52,886 bases of DNA. Source: Bacillus sp. AFS037270. Its GTDB lineage: Bacteria; Bacillota; Bacilli; Bacillales_B; DSM-18226. The notes under the pieces were generated by a model. It saw nothing but the letters and a program-made list of their open reading frames with translations. It did not search any database and had not been told where the DNA came from. A program made the translations under genes and the position numbers. Below, piece by piece: positions 16,044-24,529 of the stretch. Location: positions 28,226 to 81,111 of the forward strand of contig NZ_NUNF01000046.1 of NCBI RefSeq assembly GCF_002585305.1, given 5' to 3'. Numbering within the stretch: the first letter of the stretch is position 1; each line of letters opens with the position of its first letter.

Positions 16044-16889
16044 TTACTCAACGGCCGTTTGGTAACTTTCTAAAAAGTTTTTGATGTATTCGAATACCTC
16101 AAAAGGACGTTCTTCTGGTACAGCGTGTCCTGTCTCTTTTAAAACAATTAATTCAGAGTTCGCTAAATCCTTATGCAGCTGTTCACCTACTTTAAGTGGC
16201 ATAGATTTATCATGATCGCCCCAAATTAGCAGACAGGGTGTTTTGATTTGTTGAAGCACATTTCCAGGTAAATCTCCTTCCCGGTCACGGATCATTCTGG
16301 TAAGGGCAATAAAAATTTCATCTTGTAAAAAAGGCTGGAGATAGCCGTTAATCATTTCCTCATTAATAATTGAGTGATTATATAGAGCATCCTGAAGATT
16401 CTTTCTTACCCCTGTTCTGGCGAAATAGTATTTAACGAAGCGATGAAAATACGGCAAATAACTAGTTAAGATTAAAGGCAGTTTAGAACGTTTTAAATAA
16501 GCTGAACTGCAGAGAAGAATGGCTTTGTCTGCAATATCTGGCATCATATGGAGGATATTCAGGACGATTTGCCCCCCCATTGAATGCCCGATAAAGGTCA
16601 TTTTTTTAAGGCCTAAGGATTTTGTTAGTTTGATGACCGTTTGGGCCAGGTTTTTATAGGAATACACATACTGATTGCATTTCCCGCTTTTACCAAACGG
16701 AGGAAGGTCGACGGATAAAACTTGATAATCCTGTTTCAAAAGGGAGATTAAATGCCTAAATGTAAAGGTGGAAGAAAGAAATCCATGTAATAAAACAAAC
16801 GTTTTTTTGGATGTTTGATGAGGGTAAAATTCATAATAAACATTAATATTATTTACCGGCTGATGGCCAGTGAAAGCTGCCTGCTCCAT
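16044..16889 (-). CDS. Alpha/beta hydrolase, YugF-like
   Basis: A 281-residue alpha/beta hydrolase with LLHGFLSSTFTFR, DLPPFGKSGK, nucleophile Ser103 in GHSMGG, Asp in IWGDHDKSMP and His in ETGHAVPEE. The blocks ARTGVRKNLQ and ALTRMIRDREGDL are those I recall from B. subtilis YugF, an uncharacterised hydrolase. AGGAGG lies eight bases before the ATG. It is transcribed convergently to desKR. It differs from the PHA-module hydrolases in its cap region, so it is not a third copy of them. Substrate unknown. Confidence 0.8.
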   Translation of the reverse strand: MEQAAFTGHQPVNNINVYYEFYPHQTSKKTFVLLHGFLSSTFTFRHLISLLKQDYQVLSVDLPPFGKSGKCNQYVYSYKNLAQTVIKLTKSLGLKKMTFIGHSMGGQIVLNILHMMPDIADKAILLCSSAYLKRSKLPLILTSYLPYFHRFVKYYFARTGVRKNLQDALYNHSIINEEMINGYLQPFLQDEIFIALTRMIRDREGDLPGNVLQQIKTPCLLIWGDHDKSMPLKVGEQLHKDLANSELIVLKETGHAVPEERPFEVFEYIKNFLESYQTAVE

Positions 16890-17097
16890 ACATTATTCCT
16901 CCTGCTCCACAAAAATAGTTGCCATTAATTTTCCCCCGTAATCAGAAAAAATGCCTATAGTTTGATTAGGGAATATTAGGAATTAATGTACGATTTTTCT
17001 AAAAATTAGTACAAAATCCTTACAAAAAAATGATAAGATTAAATCAAAAATATCTTCAGATTTGTTGTCCATTGTGTACATACAAATGTGTTTTTAT

Positions 17098-17110
17098 GGT
17101 GCCTGACACC
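17098..17110. repeat. REP-like short repeat, copy 1
   Basis: GGTGCCTGACACC lies just upstream of the ABC ATPase ribosome site. A 12/13 match in the same orientation lies just after the permease gene. Such GGTGCCTGACACC strings recur in Bacillaceae intergenic DNA as far as I recall. Confidence 0.4.
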
Positions 17111-17132
17111 AGCTTTCAAGGGGGGAAGACGG

Positions 17133-18041
17133 TTGAATATTATTGAGGCGATTGATGTGAATAAAGAGTTTAATGGCCATTCTATTTTGAAGGATGTTTC
17201 ATTTACGATTAAGGAAGGAACGATTAATGGTCTGCTTGGCCCAAATGGAGCCGGGAAGACGACTCTCATTCGATTGCTTAATGGGGTAATTGATGCCACA
17301 AACGGAACGATGAAAGTAATGAATTATGATCCTAAATTTCACGGTGATGATATAAGAGCTCAGACTGGGATTGTAACAGAGAGCGCAGCCTTGTACCATG
17401 ACATGAGTGCTTGGGACAATCTTGTTTTTTTTGCCAAGATTTATAAGGTCTTTGATCAAAAGCGTATCAGTTATCTGCTAGAACAATTTGAGCTGTATGA
17501 TAAAAAGGATCATTTGGTAGGTACATTCTCGACAGGTATGAAAAAAAGATTATCCTTGGCAAAAGCACTAATCCATAAGCCTAAATTGTTATTCCTTGAT
17601 GAACCAACAAATGGATTGGACCCAGAAGGGATTAATGATGTTATTCAATTATTGAAGAAGGTAAATGAAGAGGAGGGCATTACAATTTTGATTTGTTCCC
17701 ATGTCCTTCATCAATTGGAAACAATTTGTGAAGCCTTTCTGTTTCTAAAAGAAGGTCGTTTGATTGAACAGGGAACAAGAAGAGAATTGGAAGATAAATA
17801 TTTATCGGAGATTAAACTTTTAGTGGAGACCGGACTTCAGCCTGCAGATCCTAGAGTTTATAGAGGATATTCATATAAAAGAAAGAGTCCCAGTCAACTG
17901 GAATTCACTCTTCTATCTAAGGAACAAATTAGCCCGTTGCTAAAGGAAATCCTCACAGAGTCCTGGATATATTCCAGTGAAATCACAAACAGGGGTCTTG
18001 AAACACTTTATTTCAAGATTAGAGGTGGGGACCATGAATAA
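17133..18041 (+). CDS. ABC transporter ATP-binding protein
   Basis: A 302-residue ATPase of the NatA/drug-exporter type. Walker A is GPNGAGKTT (near residue 36), the ABC signature FSTGMKKRLSLAKAL, Walker B LLFLDEPTNGLD and the switch His in ICSHVLHQL. I place the start at the TTG that follows AAGGGGGG by seven to eight bases; the frame is open for 45 bp further upstream, but that part contains the short repeat and no ribosome site. The permease gene overlaps its end by 8 bp. Together they probably export a lipophilic compound, peptide or ion; the substrate is not readable. Confidence 0.85.
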   Translation: MNIIEAIDVNKEFNGHSILKDVSFTIKEGTINGLLGPNGAGKTTLIRLLNGVIDATNGTMKVMNYDPKFHGDDIRAQTGIVTESAALYHDMSAWDNLVFFAKIYKVFDQKRISYLLEQFELYDKKDHLVGTFSTGMKKRLSLAKALIHKPKLLFLDEPTNGLDPEGINDVIQLLKKVNEEEGITILICSHVLHQLETICEAFLFLKEGRLIEQGTRRELEDKYLSEIKLLVETGLQPADPRVYRGYSYKRKSPSQLEFTLLSKEQISPLLKEILTESWIYSSEITNRGLETLYFKIRGGDHE

Positions 18042-18876
18042 ACGAATTATTACGGCCATTGTCCAAAAGGATATCAAGACAACCTTTTCGTCCAAAAAGG
18101 TATGGATACCCATGATCATCCTGCCTGTTATCCTCTGTATAGTTTTACCGGCCCTGTTTGCTTATTTTGGGATTCATACAGATCTTATTGGCGAGAATGC
18201 CAATGATTTAGAAAAACCGATAAATGATTTTTTAAGAAGCTTTCCTAATGATGATATGCGGAACACCCTCGCAGCCCTTCCAACATTGGGATACAAATCT
18301 GTTTATTTCTTTTTAAACTTTATGATGATTCCATTCTTTTTGATGGCAGCCATTATTAATTCGATGGTAACCGCTTCAAATAGCTTTGCTGGAGAAAAGG
18401 AAAGAAATACGCTCGAAACATTATTGTTTGCACCGATTACAGTCAAAGAGTTGTTCCTGGGGAAGGTAGTAGCGGCCTTTATTCCATCGCTGCTTATTAC
18501 CTTTGCAGCCTTTTTAATAAACGCAATTGTGGTGAATGTGATTACTTATCCCTATTTTAAAGAAATATTATTTTTCAATTCCACATGGCTATTATTGATG
18601 CTGTGGGTGGTTCCGGCATTAGTTATTTTTAATATTATCCTGAATGTCTTAGTATCTGCCAGAGTAAAATCATTTCAAGAAGCCCAGCAATTTGGTGGAA
18701 TGATGGTACTTCCGGTTGTTGGTCTAATTATCAGTCAAGCGAGTGGTTTGTTCTTCTTAAGTCCATTATTACTCCTTTTCATTGGGGCAGGATTACTAAT
18801 TGCCAATGTTTTCTTACTAAAGCTCATCACAAAATATAATCAACGTAATGCACTTTTTCAGAGCCAAATCCATTAA
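18034..18876 (+). CDS. ABC-2 type transporter permease
   Basis: A 280-residue integral membrane protein with about six hydrophobic segments: near 20-42, 95-118, 145-170, 185-205, 225-245 and 248-268. The segment after the second helix carries FAGEKERNTLETLLFAPI, the hallmark of ABC-2 permeases (NatB, YhaP and relatives). Its ATG lies inside the end of the ATPase gene behind AGAGGTGGGG, so the pair is translationally coupled. It would form the membrane pore of the exporter. A short repeat hairpin follows the stop. Confidence 0.85.
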   Translation: MNKRIITAIVQKDIKTTFSSKKVWIPMIILPVILCIVLPALFAYFGIHTDLIGENANDLEKPINDFLRSFPNDDMRNTLAALPTLGYKSVYFFLNFMMIPFFLMAAIINSMVTASNSFAGEKERNTLETLLFAPITVKELFLGKVVAAFIPSLLITFAAFLINAIVVNVITYPYFKEILFFNSTWLLLMLWVVPALVIFNIILNVLVSARVKSFQEAQQFGGMMVLPVVGLIISQASGLFFLSPLLLLFIGAGLLIANVFLLKLITKYNQRNALFQSQIH

Positions 18877-18918
18877 AATATTCAGTGCCAACGTACGCCT
18901 GAGGTGGACAGTGTCTTT

Positions 18919-18939
18919 CTTTGGTACCTGACACCAAAG
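18919..18939. repeat. REP-like short repeat, copy 2, in a hairpin
   Basis: GGTACCTGACACC (18923-18935) matches the copy at 17098 in 12 of 13 bases. Here it sits in a 7-bp hairpin CTTTGGT / ACCAAAG with a 7-nt loop, after the ABC permease. Confidence 0.4.
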
Positions 18940-18972
18940 ATGATGACAGCATAAATAATGACTACAAAAAAA

Positions 18973-19028
18973 TTTTTTTAGAAAATTGAAATAAAGTGTT
19001 TGAATTTTTAGAAAACTCCTTGTATAAT
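18973..19028 (+). promoter_or_regulatory. SigmaA promoter with two CodY-like boxes
   Basis: TTGAAT (19000-19005), a 17-bp spacer and TATAAT (19023-19028) make a good vegetative promoter for the IDEAL gene. The spacer holds AATTTTTAGAAAACT (19003-19017), two mismatches from the CodY consensus AATTTTCWGAAAATT. A weaker match with three mismatches is at 18973-18987. CodY control is inferred. Confidence 0.5.
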
Positions 19029-19055
19029 GAAAAAAAGCTCAAGGAGTTGATTTCC

Positions 19056-19250
19056 ATGGAAAAGAAGTTACTTAATTCACCACAACATTCGGATGAGAAT
19101 CAAGATGCTGTTATTGCTGAGATGTTCCTAAACAATGCCCTGCTTGAATTTAAAAGGGAGAAAATCCGAAAGGAAATCGACCAAACGTTACAAGATGGGG
19201 ATAAGGAGTTATTCCTAAGATTAACAGAAGAGCTAAAGAAGATTTCTTAA
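19056..19250 (+). CDS. IDEAL domain-containing small protein
   Basis: A 64-residue acidic and lysine-rich protein. Its C-terminal half (FLNNALLEFKREKIRKEI, then DKELFLRLTEEL) is the IDEAL domain found in many small Bacillales proteins, usually at the C-terminus and thought to mediate protein contacts. The start is the ATG nine bases after AAGGAG; a longer frame upstream runs through the promoter and is rejected. The protein has its own promoter and terminator. Its partner is unknown. Confidence 0.8.
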   Translation: MEKKLLNSPQHSDENQDAVIAEMFLNNALLEFKREKIRKEIDQTLQDGDKELFLRLTEELKKIS

Positions 19251-19281
19251 TTATTTTACTATCGTAATCAAATATCAATAA

Positions 19282-19317
19282 TACGGCTCTATCCTTAATT
19301 GGATAAGGGCTTTTTTC
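19282..19317 (+). terminator. Terminator after the IDEAL gene
   Basis: An imperfect stem GGCTCTATCC / GGATAAGGGC with a short loop is followed by TTTTTT. Confidence 0.6.
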
Positions 19318-19443
19318 TGTTTTCCGGTATCTGATTATCTTTATAGAATGGGTTTGTTGTGACACCTGCTATTAACTGCTAATATAATTATATTCAAAGT
19401 GTCAATTTACTTAAGCTAATAAAAAAACATACTGGGGGATTCC

Positions 19444-20097
19444 ATGGAAACTAAATTCAATTTGTATTTAATCAGACATGGTGAAACATATTTAAATCGT
19501 TATAAAAAAATGCAAGGCTGGGCTGATAGTCCACTAACTGAGGAAGGGAAAGCTGTGGCAATCGAAACGGGGAAAAGGTTGGCCGATGTTCAGTTCGACC
19601 GCGTATATACGAGTGATTCAGGGAGGACAGTTGAAACAGCTGAATTAATACTTCAACAAAATAATGACAACCATAATTTGGTGATAAATAGAAGAAAAGC
19701 CTTTCGAGAAAGTTTTTTTGGAAGCTTTGAGGGAGAATATTCTGAGGTTGCTTTTCGTAAGATTGCCGAAGACAATGCCTGTTCTAGCACTAAGGAATTG
19801 TTTCAAAAACATACTCTAGAAGATGTCATGAATTTTATAAAAAAGTCAGACCCCTTCCATCATGCCGAGAATTACTATGAACTATGGGGAAGGATTGAAA
19901 AAGGATTAAATGAGATTGTATCAACTAGTCAAAATCTTAATGAGAACATATTACTCGTAACTCATGGCGTTATTATAAGAAATATCATTAGTAAATTTTC
20001 TAAAGAATTTGATAAGGGAATTGAAATTAAAAATTCTAGTGTCTCTGTATTAGAATATTCCAGTAACATTTTCCAAGTTATTTCTTTTAATCAATAG
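19444..20097 (+). CDS. Histidine phosphatase family protein (phosphoglycerate mutase-like)
   Basis: A 217-residue histidine phosphatase. The catalytic RHG motif is in LIRHGETYLN at residues 9-12, the second Arg in YTSDSGRTVETAE near 60, a Glu near residue 80, and the second His in LLVTHGVIIRN near 175. These are the residues of the PhoE/GpmB-like cytoplasmic branch. GGGGG lies eight bases upstream of the ATG. The nucleotidyltransferase downstream is separated by about 130 bp. The substrate, a phosphomonoester, is unknown. Confidence 0.85.
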   Translation: METKFNLYLIRHGETYLNRYKKMQGWADSPLTEEGKAVAIETGKRLADVQFDRVYTSDSGRTVETAELILQQNNDNHNLVINRRKAFRESFFGSFEGEYSEVAFRKIAEDNACSSTKELFQKHTLEDVMNFIKKSDPFHHAENYYELWGRIEKGLNEIVSTSQNLNENILLVTHGVIIRNIISKFSKEFDKGIEIKNSSVSVLEYSSNIFQVISFNQ

Positions 20098-20231
20098 ACT
20101 AGTACATAAAAAGGAGACCGAAATTATGCCTTTTAATTTTTTCTGAAGATTAGCATATTCATTTGTCAAAAATAAAAATCTATTCATTAGAAAATAGTAA
20201 CCCAAAAAGAATCGTTGATGGAGAGAGTATT

Positions 20232-21008
20232 TTGAAAGAAAAGATTATCGAGGAATTAAAAAGGATTGAGCAGGAATTTGAGGTGAAAATATGCTTCGCC
20301 GTTGAGGCAGGAAGCCGTGCATGGGGCACTTCTTCACCAGATAGTGATTACGATGTCCGGTTTATTTATGTTCATAAAACAGATTGGTATTTATCGATTG
20401 ATCAAAAACGAGATGTCATTGAGCTGCCGATTAATGACCAACTCGACCTAAATGGATGGGATTTGCGGAAAGCCCTCCAGCTGTTTAAAAAGTCAAATCC
20501 CTCCTTAATGGAATGGCTGCATTCAAGCATTGTTTACTTTCAAGCCTTCTCACTAGATGGGAAAATGAGAGAACTAGAGGACCAAATATTTCAACCTAGG
20601 GCGTCCCTATTTCATTATTTAAATATGGCAAAAGGGAATTATCGTAATTGTCTTCAAACAGCAGCAATAAATAGTAAGCGCTATCTAAACGTAATTCGAC
20701 CCATCTTAGCTTGCATGTGGATAGAAAGGCATAACCGCTTCCCACCCAATGAGGTTCAACCATTAATAGAGGCATTGATTATGGAGGGAGAAGTAAAGCG
20801 AGAACTTCTTACCCTTATTGAAAGAAAAGTAAACCGGGATGATCATGTGTTTGACGTTGATTTCCCTATTATTCATGACTTTATTGAAAAAGAGATCAAT
20901 CATCTAGAGGAATATGCAAATAGCTTAAGAGGACCATCCAGGGACTTTACTGCGACTTTAAATGAGCTGTTTAGACAAGTGCTTGAGGAAGTATGGTCTC
21001 AATCATAG
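20232..21008 (+). CDS. Nucleotidyltransferase superfamily protein (YcgL-like)
   Basis: A 258-residue protein of the DNA polymerase beta-like nucleotidyltransferase superfamily, COG3541 type. The active-site pattern is visible as VEAGSRAWGTSSPDSDYDVRF, with the metal-binding D-x-D at its end and a third acidic residue in QLDLNGWDL. The frame is open further upstream to a TTG at 20163, but that has no ribosome site; this TTG follows GGAGAG by six bases and gives the length usual for YcgL. A clear terminator follows. Transfer of a nucleotide to RNA, protein or a small molecule is possible; the target is unknown. Confidence 0.75.
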   Translation: MKEKIIEELKRIEQEFEVKICFAVEAGSRAWGTSSPDSDYDVRFIYVHKTDWYLSIDQKRDVIELPINDQLDLNGWDLRKALQLFKKSNPSLMEWLHSSIVYFQAFSLDGKMRELEDQIFQPRASLFHYLNMAKGNYRNCLQTAAINSKRYLNVIRPILACMWIERHNRFPPNEVQPLIEALIMEGEVKRELLTLIERKVNRDDHVFDVDFPIIHDFIEKEINHLEEYANSLRGPSRDFTATLNELFRQVLEEVWSQS

Positions 21009-21017
21009 AAATATTTT

Positions 21018-21043
21018 AGAAGTCCGCCAAATGGCGGGCTTCT
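21018..21043 (+). terminator. Terminator after the nucleotidyltransferase
   Basis: AGAAGTCCGCCA pairs with TGGCGGGCTTCT (one G-T pair) with a 2-nt loop, followed by a short T/A stretch. Confidence 0.75.
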
Positions 21044-21197
21044 ATTAATAAGGTTTTCTTAAGGGAAGCTATAGACTAGTTAAATAAAGTTTATGTTCCC
21101 CCAATATTATAACTCTATTAGAATAATTTTGATATCTTGCTATAATCAGAAATATGTTAAAATTATTTAAATATAAAAAAATTAGAGGGGAATGTCT

Positions 21198-22379
21198 ATG
21201 AATTTCATTGGTTCGGAAAAGCTCCAAAAAATGACAGCTAGTATTTTTCAAGAAGTAGCTGATCGAAAAATGGAGGCAAATAAAAAAGGAAAAGACGTGA
21301 TCGACCTTAGTGTTGGCAGTCCGGATTTTTCGCCGCCATCCTTTGTAGTCGATGCCTTAGTTGAATCGGCTAAAGATACAAGTAAATATGGTTATACGTT
21401 GAAGGGGATTGCCGAATTTAATGAGGCCGTTGGTTATTTTTATAAGCAACGGTATGAAGTTGATTTAGATCCTGCGAAAGAGGTGCTGCAGTTGATGGGG
21501 TCACAAGACGGTTTGGCCCATTTAGCTACCGCCATTATTAACCCTGGTGACTTTTGTTTAGTACCGGATCCAGGTTATCCAATATATGAGGCAAGTGTCC
21601 ATATCGCCGGAGGAGTTATTTATCCAATGCCGTTGCTGGCTGAGAATAAGTTTTTACCAAACTTAAAAGATATACCTTTAGAAGTTTTAGAGAAAACTAG
21701 AATGATGATTATAAGTTATCCGGGGAATCCGGTAACAGCACTTGCGGATAGGGGATTTTTTGAAGAGGTTGTAGTCTTTGCAAGAACACATAACATTTTG
21801 GTGGTTCATGACTTTGCCTATTCAGAATTGATTTTTGATGGGAATCCACAGATTAGTTTTATGTCGGTTCCCGGAGCAAAGGAAGTTGGAATAGAATTTA
21901 ACTCTCTCTCGAAAACCTTTAACATGGCGGGATGCCGGATTGGATATGTGGTTGGAAATGAACAAGCAATCCATTTATTAGCAACATTTAAATCAAATAT
22001 CGATTACGGAGTTTTTTATCCGATCCAACATGCAGCTGTAAAAGCATTAACGTCTGATTTCTCCTATCTACGAGAACAGGTAAAGGAATATGAACTTCGC
22101 AGAGATGCTTTAATTTCCGGGCTTGGAAAAAGCGGCTGGCAGATCGCAAAGTCTCCCGCAACCATGTTTGTCTGGGCAAAGATTCCGTCGGGATGGACAT
22201 CCCGCCAATTTGCCTTTGAATTAATTGACCGTGCCGGTGTGGCTGTCATACCGGGTGATGCTTTCGGTGCACTAGGGGAGGGCTATGTTCGCATTGCACT
22301 TGTTCAGCCGCCAGATCGGTTATCCCAGGCGGCTGAACGGATAGAGAAATTTTTAGTGGATCGTTTAATTAAGAAATAA
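21198..22379 (+). CDS. Class I/II pyridoxal phosphate aminotransferase
   Basis: A 393-residue fold-type I aminotransferase of the LL-diaminopimelate/alanine transaminase-like group. The PLP lysine is in NSLSKTFNMAGCRIGY near residue 234, with Asn in YPGNPVTA near 176, Asp in VVHDFAYSE, and the C-terminal Arg in EGYVRIALV. An ATG six bases upstream lies one base after GAGGGG; this one has seven bases of spacing and is preferred. Preceded by its own TATAAT-containing AT-rich region and followed by a terminator, it is a single-gene unit. Amino acid specificity cannot be assigned. Confidence 0.85.
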   Translation: MNFIGSEKLQKMTASIFQEVADRKMEANKKGKDVIDLSVGSPDFSPPSFVVDALVESAKDTSKYGYTLKGIAEFNEAVGYFYKQRYEVDLDPAKEVLQLMGSQDGLAHLATAIINPGDFCLVPDPGYPIYEASVHIAGGVIYPMPLLAENKFLPNLKDIPLEVLEKTRMMIISYPGNPVTALADRGFFEEVVVFARTHNILVVHDFAYSELIFDGNPQISFMSVPGAKEVGIEFNSLSKTFNMAGCRIGYVVGNEQAIHLLATFKSNIDYGVFYPIQHAAVKALTSDFSYLREQVKEYELRRDALISGLGKSGWQIAKSPATMFVWAKIPSGWTSRQFAFELIDRAGVAVIPGDAFGALGEGYVRIALVQPPDRLSQAAERIEKFLVDRLIKK

Positions 22380-22425
22380 GATAGAATAAACTTCTATTAA
22401 CCACAATCTAAACATATATCTTAAA

Positions 22426-22454
22426 AAAAGACCTTCAGCCATTGAAGGTCTTTT
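22426..22454 (+). terminator. Terminator after the aminotransferase
   Basis: AAAAGACCTTCA and TGAAGGTCTTTT form a perfect 12-bp stem with a 5-nt loop. Confidence 0.85.
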
Positions 22455-22482
22455 ACTTTGAAAATGAAAGAGGGACACAACC

Positions 22483-22932
22483 ATGCCAAGTGAATTACAA
22501 CATGTAGAATTAGATATCCCGATTGAAGTAATATGGGACTTTATTCGAGATGAAAATAATTGGGCTCCGCTTGTTCCCGGTTACATTCAACATCAAAAAA
22601 TAAATGACCGGCAAATTAGCTGGGAGTTTAAAAGTGATCTCGGGATTATGAAAAAAAAGGTCACTTTGTTAATTGATATTAAGGAGTGGGATGAACCTAG
22701 CAAGGTGAGCTTTGAACTAAGGCGGAAAAACGAGAAGTATCTTGGGGAGGGATACTTTGAAGCAAAAGCCTTAAACAGGCAAAAAACCCGGCTGACAGGG
22801 TTTCTTGATATAAATGCAACAGGACCAATGGGAACGCTGGCAAATACCCTTTTTAATAAGGCAGTTAATCTCTCGGATGAAGAAGTAGCTTCAGCGATTT
22901 CTTCTAAACTTGAAGAATTTAGTAATAAGTAG
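22483..22932 (+). CDS. SRPBCC (START-like/CoxG) family protein
   Basis: A 149-residue protein of the helix-grip SRPBCC superfamily, which binds hydrophobic ligands in a deep pocket. The family opening (HVELDIPIEVIWDFIRDENNWAPLVPGY, residues 7-34; core IWDFIRDENNW) and the closing amphipathic helix (SAISSKLEEF) are as in CoxG-like members. GAAAGAGGGA precedes the ATG just after the preceding terminator. A separate terminator follows. The ligand is unknown; nothing nearby suggests carbon monoxide dehydrogenase. Confidence 0.75.
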   Translation: MPSELQHVELDIPIEVIWDFIRDENNWAPLVPGYIQHQKINDRQISWEFKSDLGIMKKKVTLLIDIKEWDEPSKVSFELRRKNEKYLGEGYFEAKALNRQKTRLTGFLDINATGPMGTLANTLFNKAVNLSDEEVASAISSKLEEFSNK

Positions 22933-22937
22933 ATCCT

Positions 22938-22975
22938 AAGCTGTAATACCTCTAATAGGGGTTGCAGCTTTTTTT
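22938..22975 (+). terminator. Terminator after the SRPBCC gene
   Basis: AAGCTG pairs with CAGCTT, with an inner ACC/GGT pairing, and is followed by seven T residues. Confidence 0.8.
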
Positions 22976-23113
22976 ATTAAAGTAGGTTTCATTTACGTTT
23001 ATGAGGGTAAATATTTAACAGTTAATGCACCTCTTTTAAAAATTAAGATAATCTTAAGCCTCCGGTGGTAAAGTTAGTCCAAAATCACTTAGTTAAAAGT
23101 GGGAGGATTAACA

Positions 23114-24361
23114 ATGCTAACAAAAATACCCAAAAAGGGCCTAAACGCTGTCCTTATTGTCTCAATACTCGGTCTTGGAACGGGTTATAATCTGCCAACC
23201 GCCTATGCGGAAGAGACTGTAACTCAAGTAAGCCAAACTACCAACACACTCGCAAAATTAGAGATCGAAGGCGTTAAGTTGGATAAAAATTTTTCAGCAG
23301 AGATCAATCAATATTCAGCTACAGTAGAAAATGAAACGGACTCGATTCATATTCTAGTAGAAGGCAGTAATACTAATTCGATAATCAGCATTAATGACAA
23401 AACGATCACAAGTGGAACTGCAGAAGAATATGCACTACAAACCGGACAAAATATCTTTCTCATCACCGTTAAGGATAGCAGCACCAATCTAATTAACACC
23501 TATACTCTAATTGTAACCAGAGAGCAAAATAGCAATAGTCAACTTCAAAATATTAAACTATCAACAGGGAAACTTTCTCCTGCATTTTCTTCGACCGTGA
23601 CAGAATATAATGTTCAACTGTCTAATGCTTCACAAACGATTACGGTGCTGCCAACAGCTGTAGAAAAAACGGCAGTAGTCGAGGTTAATGGTGCCGAAGT
23701 GACAGAGAAAGGTGTACCAGTTAATATTCCTGTGGGGAAATCTGTTATTCTTATTGTGGTAACAGCTGAAAATGGATCAAAATTAAGATATACTATCCAT
23801 GTGGAACGCCAAGATACTTCGTCAGGCAATGGTACCAATTCAGCACAAACTGGAAGCGGCGGTTCTACAGAAATTGGAAACAATGGATCAGCACCAAGTG
23901 CAAATAATGGGTCTGGATCAAATGGAAACAATGGTTCAGTACAAATTGGGAGCAGCGGTTCAGTGAAGAGCGGAAGCGGGCTCGGCATACAGACTGGCAA
24001 TTCTTTTTCAGGACAAGGTAACACGACAAACCAAAGTGCATCTTCCCAGCAGGGGGCATCAGCAGTCGTTGAAAAGATCAGTAATGCTATACTTTCAAAG
24101 CTAACGGTTTCTGCGGGAACCTGGGACAGTTCATTTACTTCAAGCGAGTATACCTATCATATAGCCGTTTCAAGTGAGACCAAGACCGTTACCATTAATC
24201 CGACGGCAAGTGACAGCAGTTCTGAAATTACCATTGAAGGTGGAACTAGCAAAACGATCCAGTTGGACGACGACAATAAAACAGTAATTTCTATCAGGGT
24301 AACCTATGATGATACGGATCGGAAAACTTATGTACTAGTTATTGATAGAGCAGAGAGTTAA
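23114..24361 (+). CDS. Secreted protein with three cadherin-like beta-sandwich domains
   Basis: A 415-residue exported protein. Residues 1-36 form a signal peptide (KKGLNAVLIVSILGLG core, AYA-EE cleavage). Three similar modules follow at about 42-130, 140-228 and 325-412. Each opens with L-x-x-L/I-x-(V/L)-x-x-(G/V)-x-L-x-x-x-F and contains a YxxxV motif, as in cadherin-like beta-sandwich domains of bacterial surface proteins. Modules 2 and 3 are separated by a 90-residue Gly/Ser/Asn linker made of imperfect NGSGSNGNNGSVQ-like repeats. The in-frame GTG 15 bp upstream lies before the GGGAGGA ribosome site, so this ATG is the start. No sortase motif is seen. Probably an adhesive or wall-associated protein. 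Confidence 0.75.
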   Translation: MLTKIPKKGLNAVLIVSILGLGTGYNLPTAYAEETVTQVSQTTNTLAKLEIEGVKLDKNFSAEINQYSATVENETDSIHILVEGSNTNSIISINDKTITSGTAEEYALQTGQNIFLITVKDSSTNLINTYTLIVTREQNSNSQLQNIKLSTGKLSPAFSSTVTEYNVQLSNASQTITVLPTAVEKTAVVEVNGAEVTEKGVPVNIPVGKSVILIVVTAENGSKLRYTIHVERQDTSSGNGTNSAQTGSGGSTEIGNNGSAPSANNGSGSNGNNGSVQIGSSGSVKSGSGLGIQTGNSFSGQGNTTNQSASSQQGASAVVEKISNAILSKLTVSAGTWDSSFTSSEYTYHIAVSSETKTVTINPTASDSSSEITIEGGTSKTIQLDDDNKTVISIRVTYDDTDRKTYVLVIDRAES

Positions 24362-24394
24362 TGGGAAACCTATTTAATAAAAAATAAACCTGAA

Positions 24395-24421
24395 AAATAA
24401 CCAGTCAGGGTTATTTTTTTA
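24395..24421 (+). terminator. Terminator after the cadherin-like gene
   Basis: AAATAACC pairs with GGTTATTT around a short loop and a T tract follows. Confidence 0.8.
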
Positions 24422-24529
24422 GAAAAAATAGAAAAGTGAGATAAAAAGTTGAACATGATTCGAAAAAATATGTTATATTTATATATAAAAAATTTAGTGA
24501 ATCTTTTGAATTAATGGGAAGGTGATAGA

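Noticed and set aside
22483..22932. Carbon monoxide dehydrogenase accessory gene
   Set aside because: CoxG-like fold only; no molybdenum hydroxylase or other cox gene is in the window.
23614..24024. Long frame antisense to the cadherin-like gene
   Set aside because: It arises from the Gly/Ser/Asn repeats on the other strand; the sense gene has a signal peptide, ribosome site and terminator.
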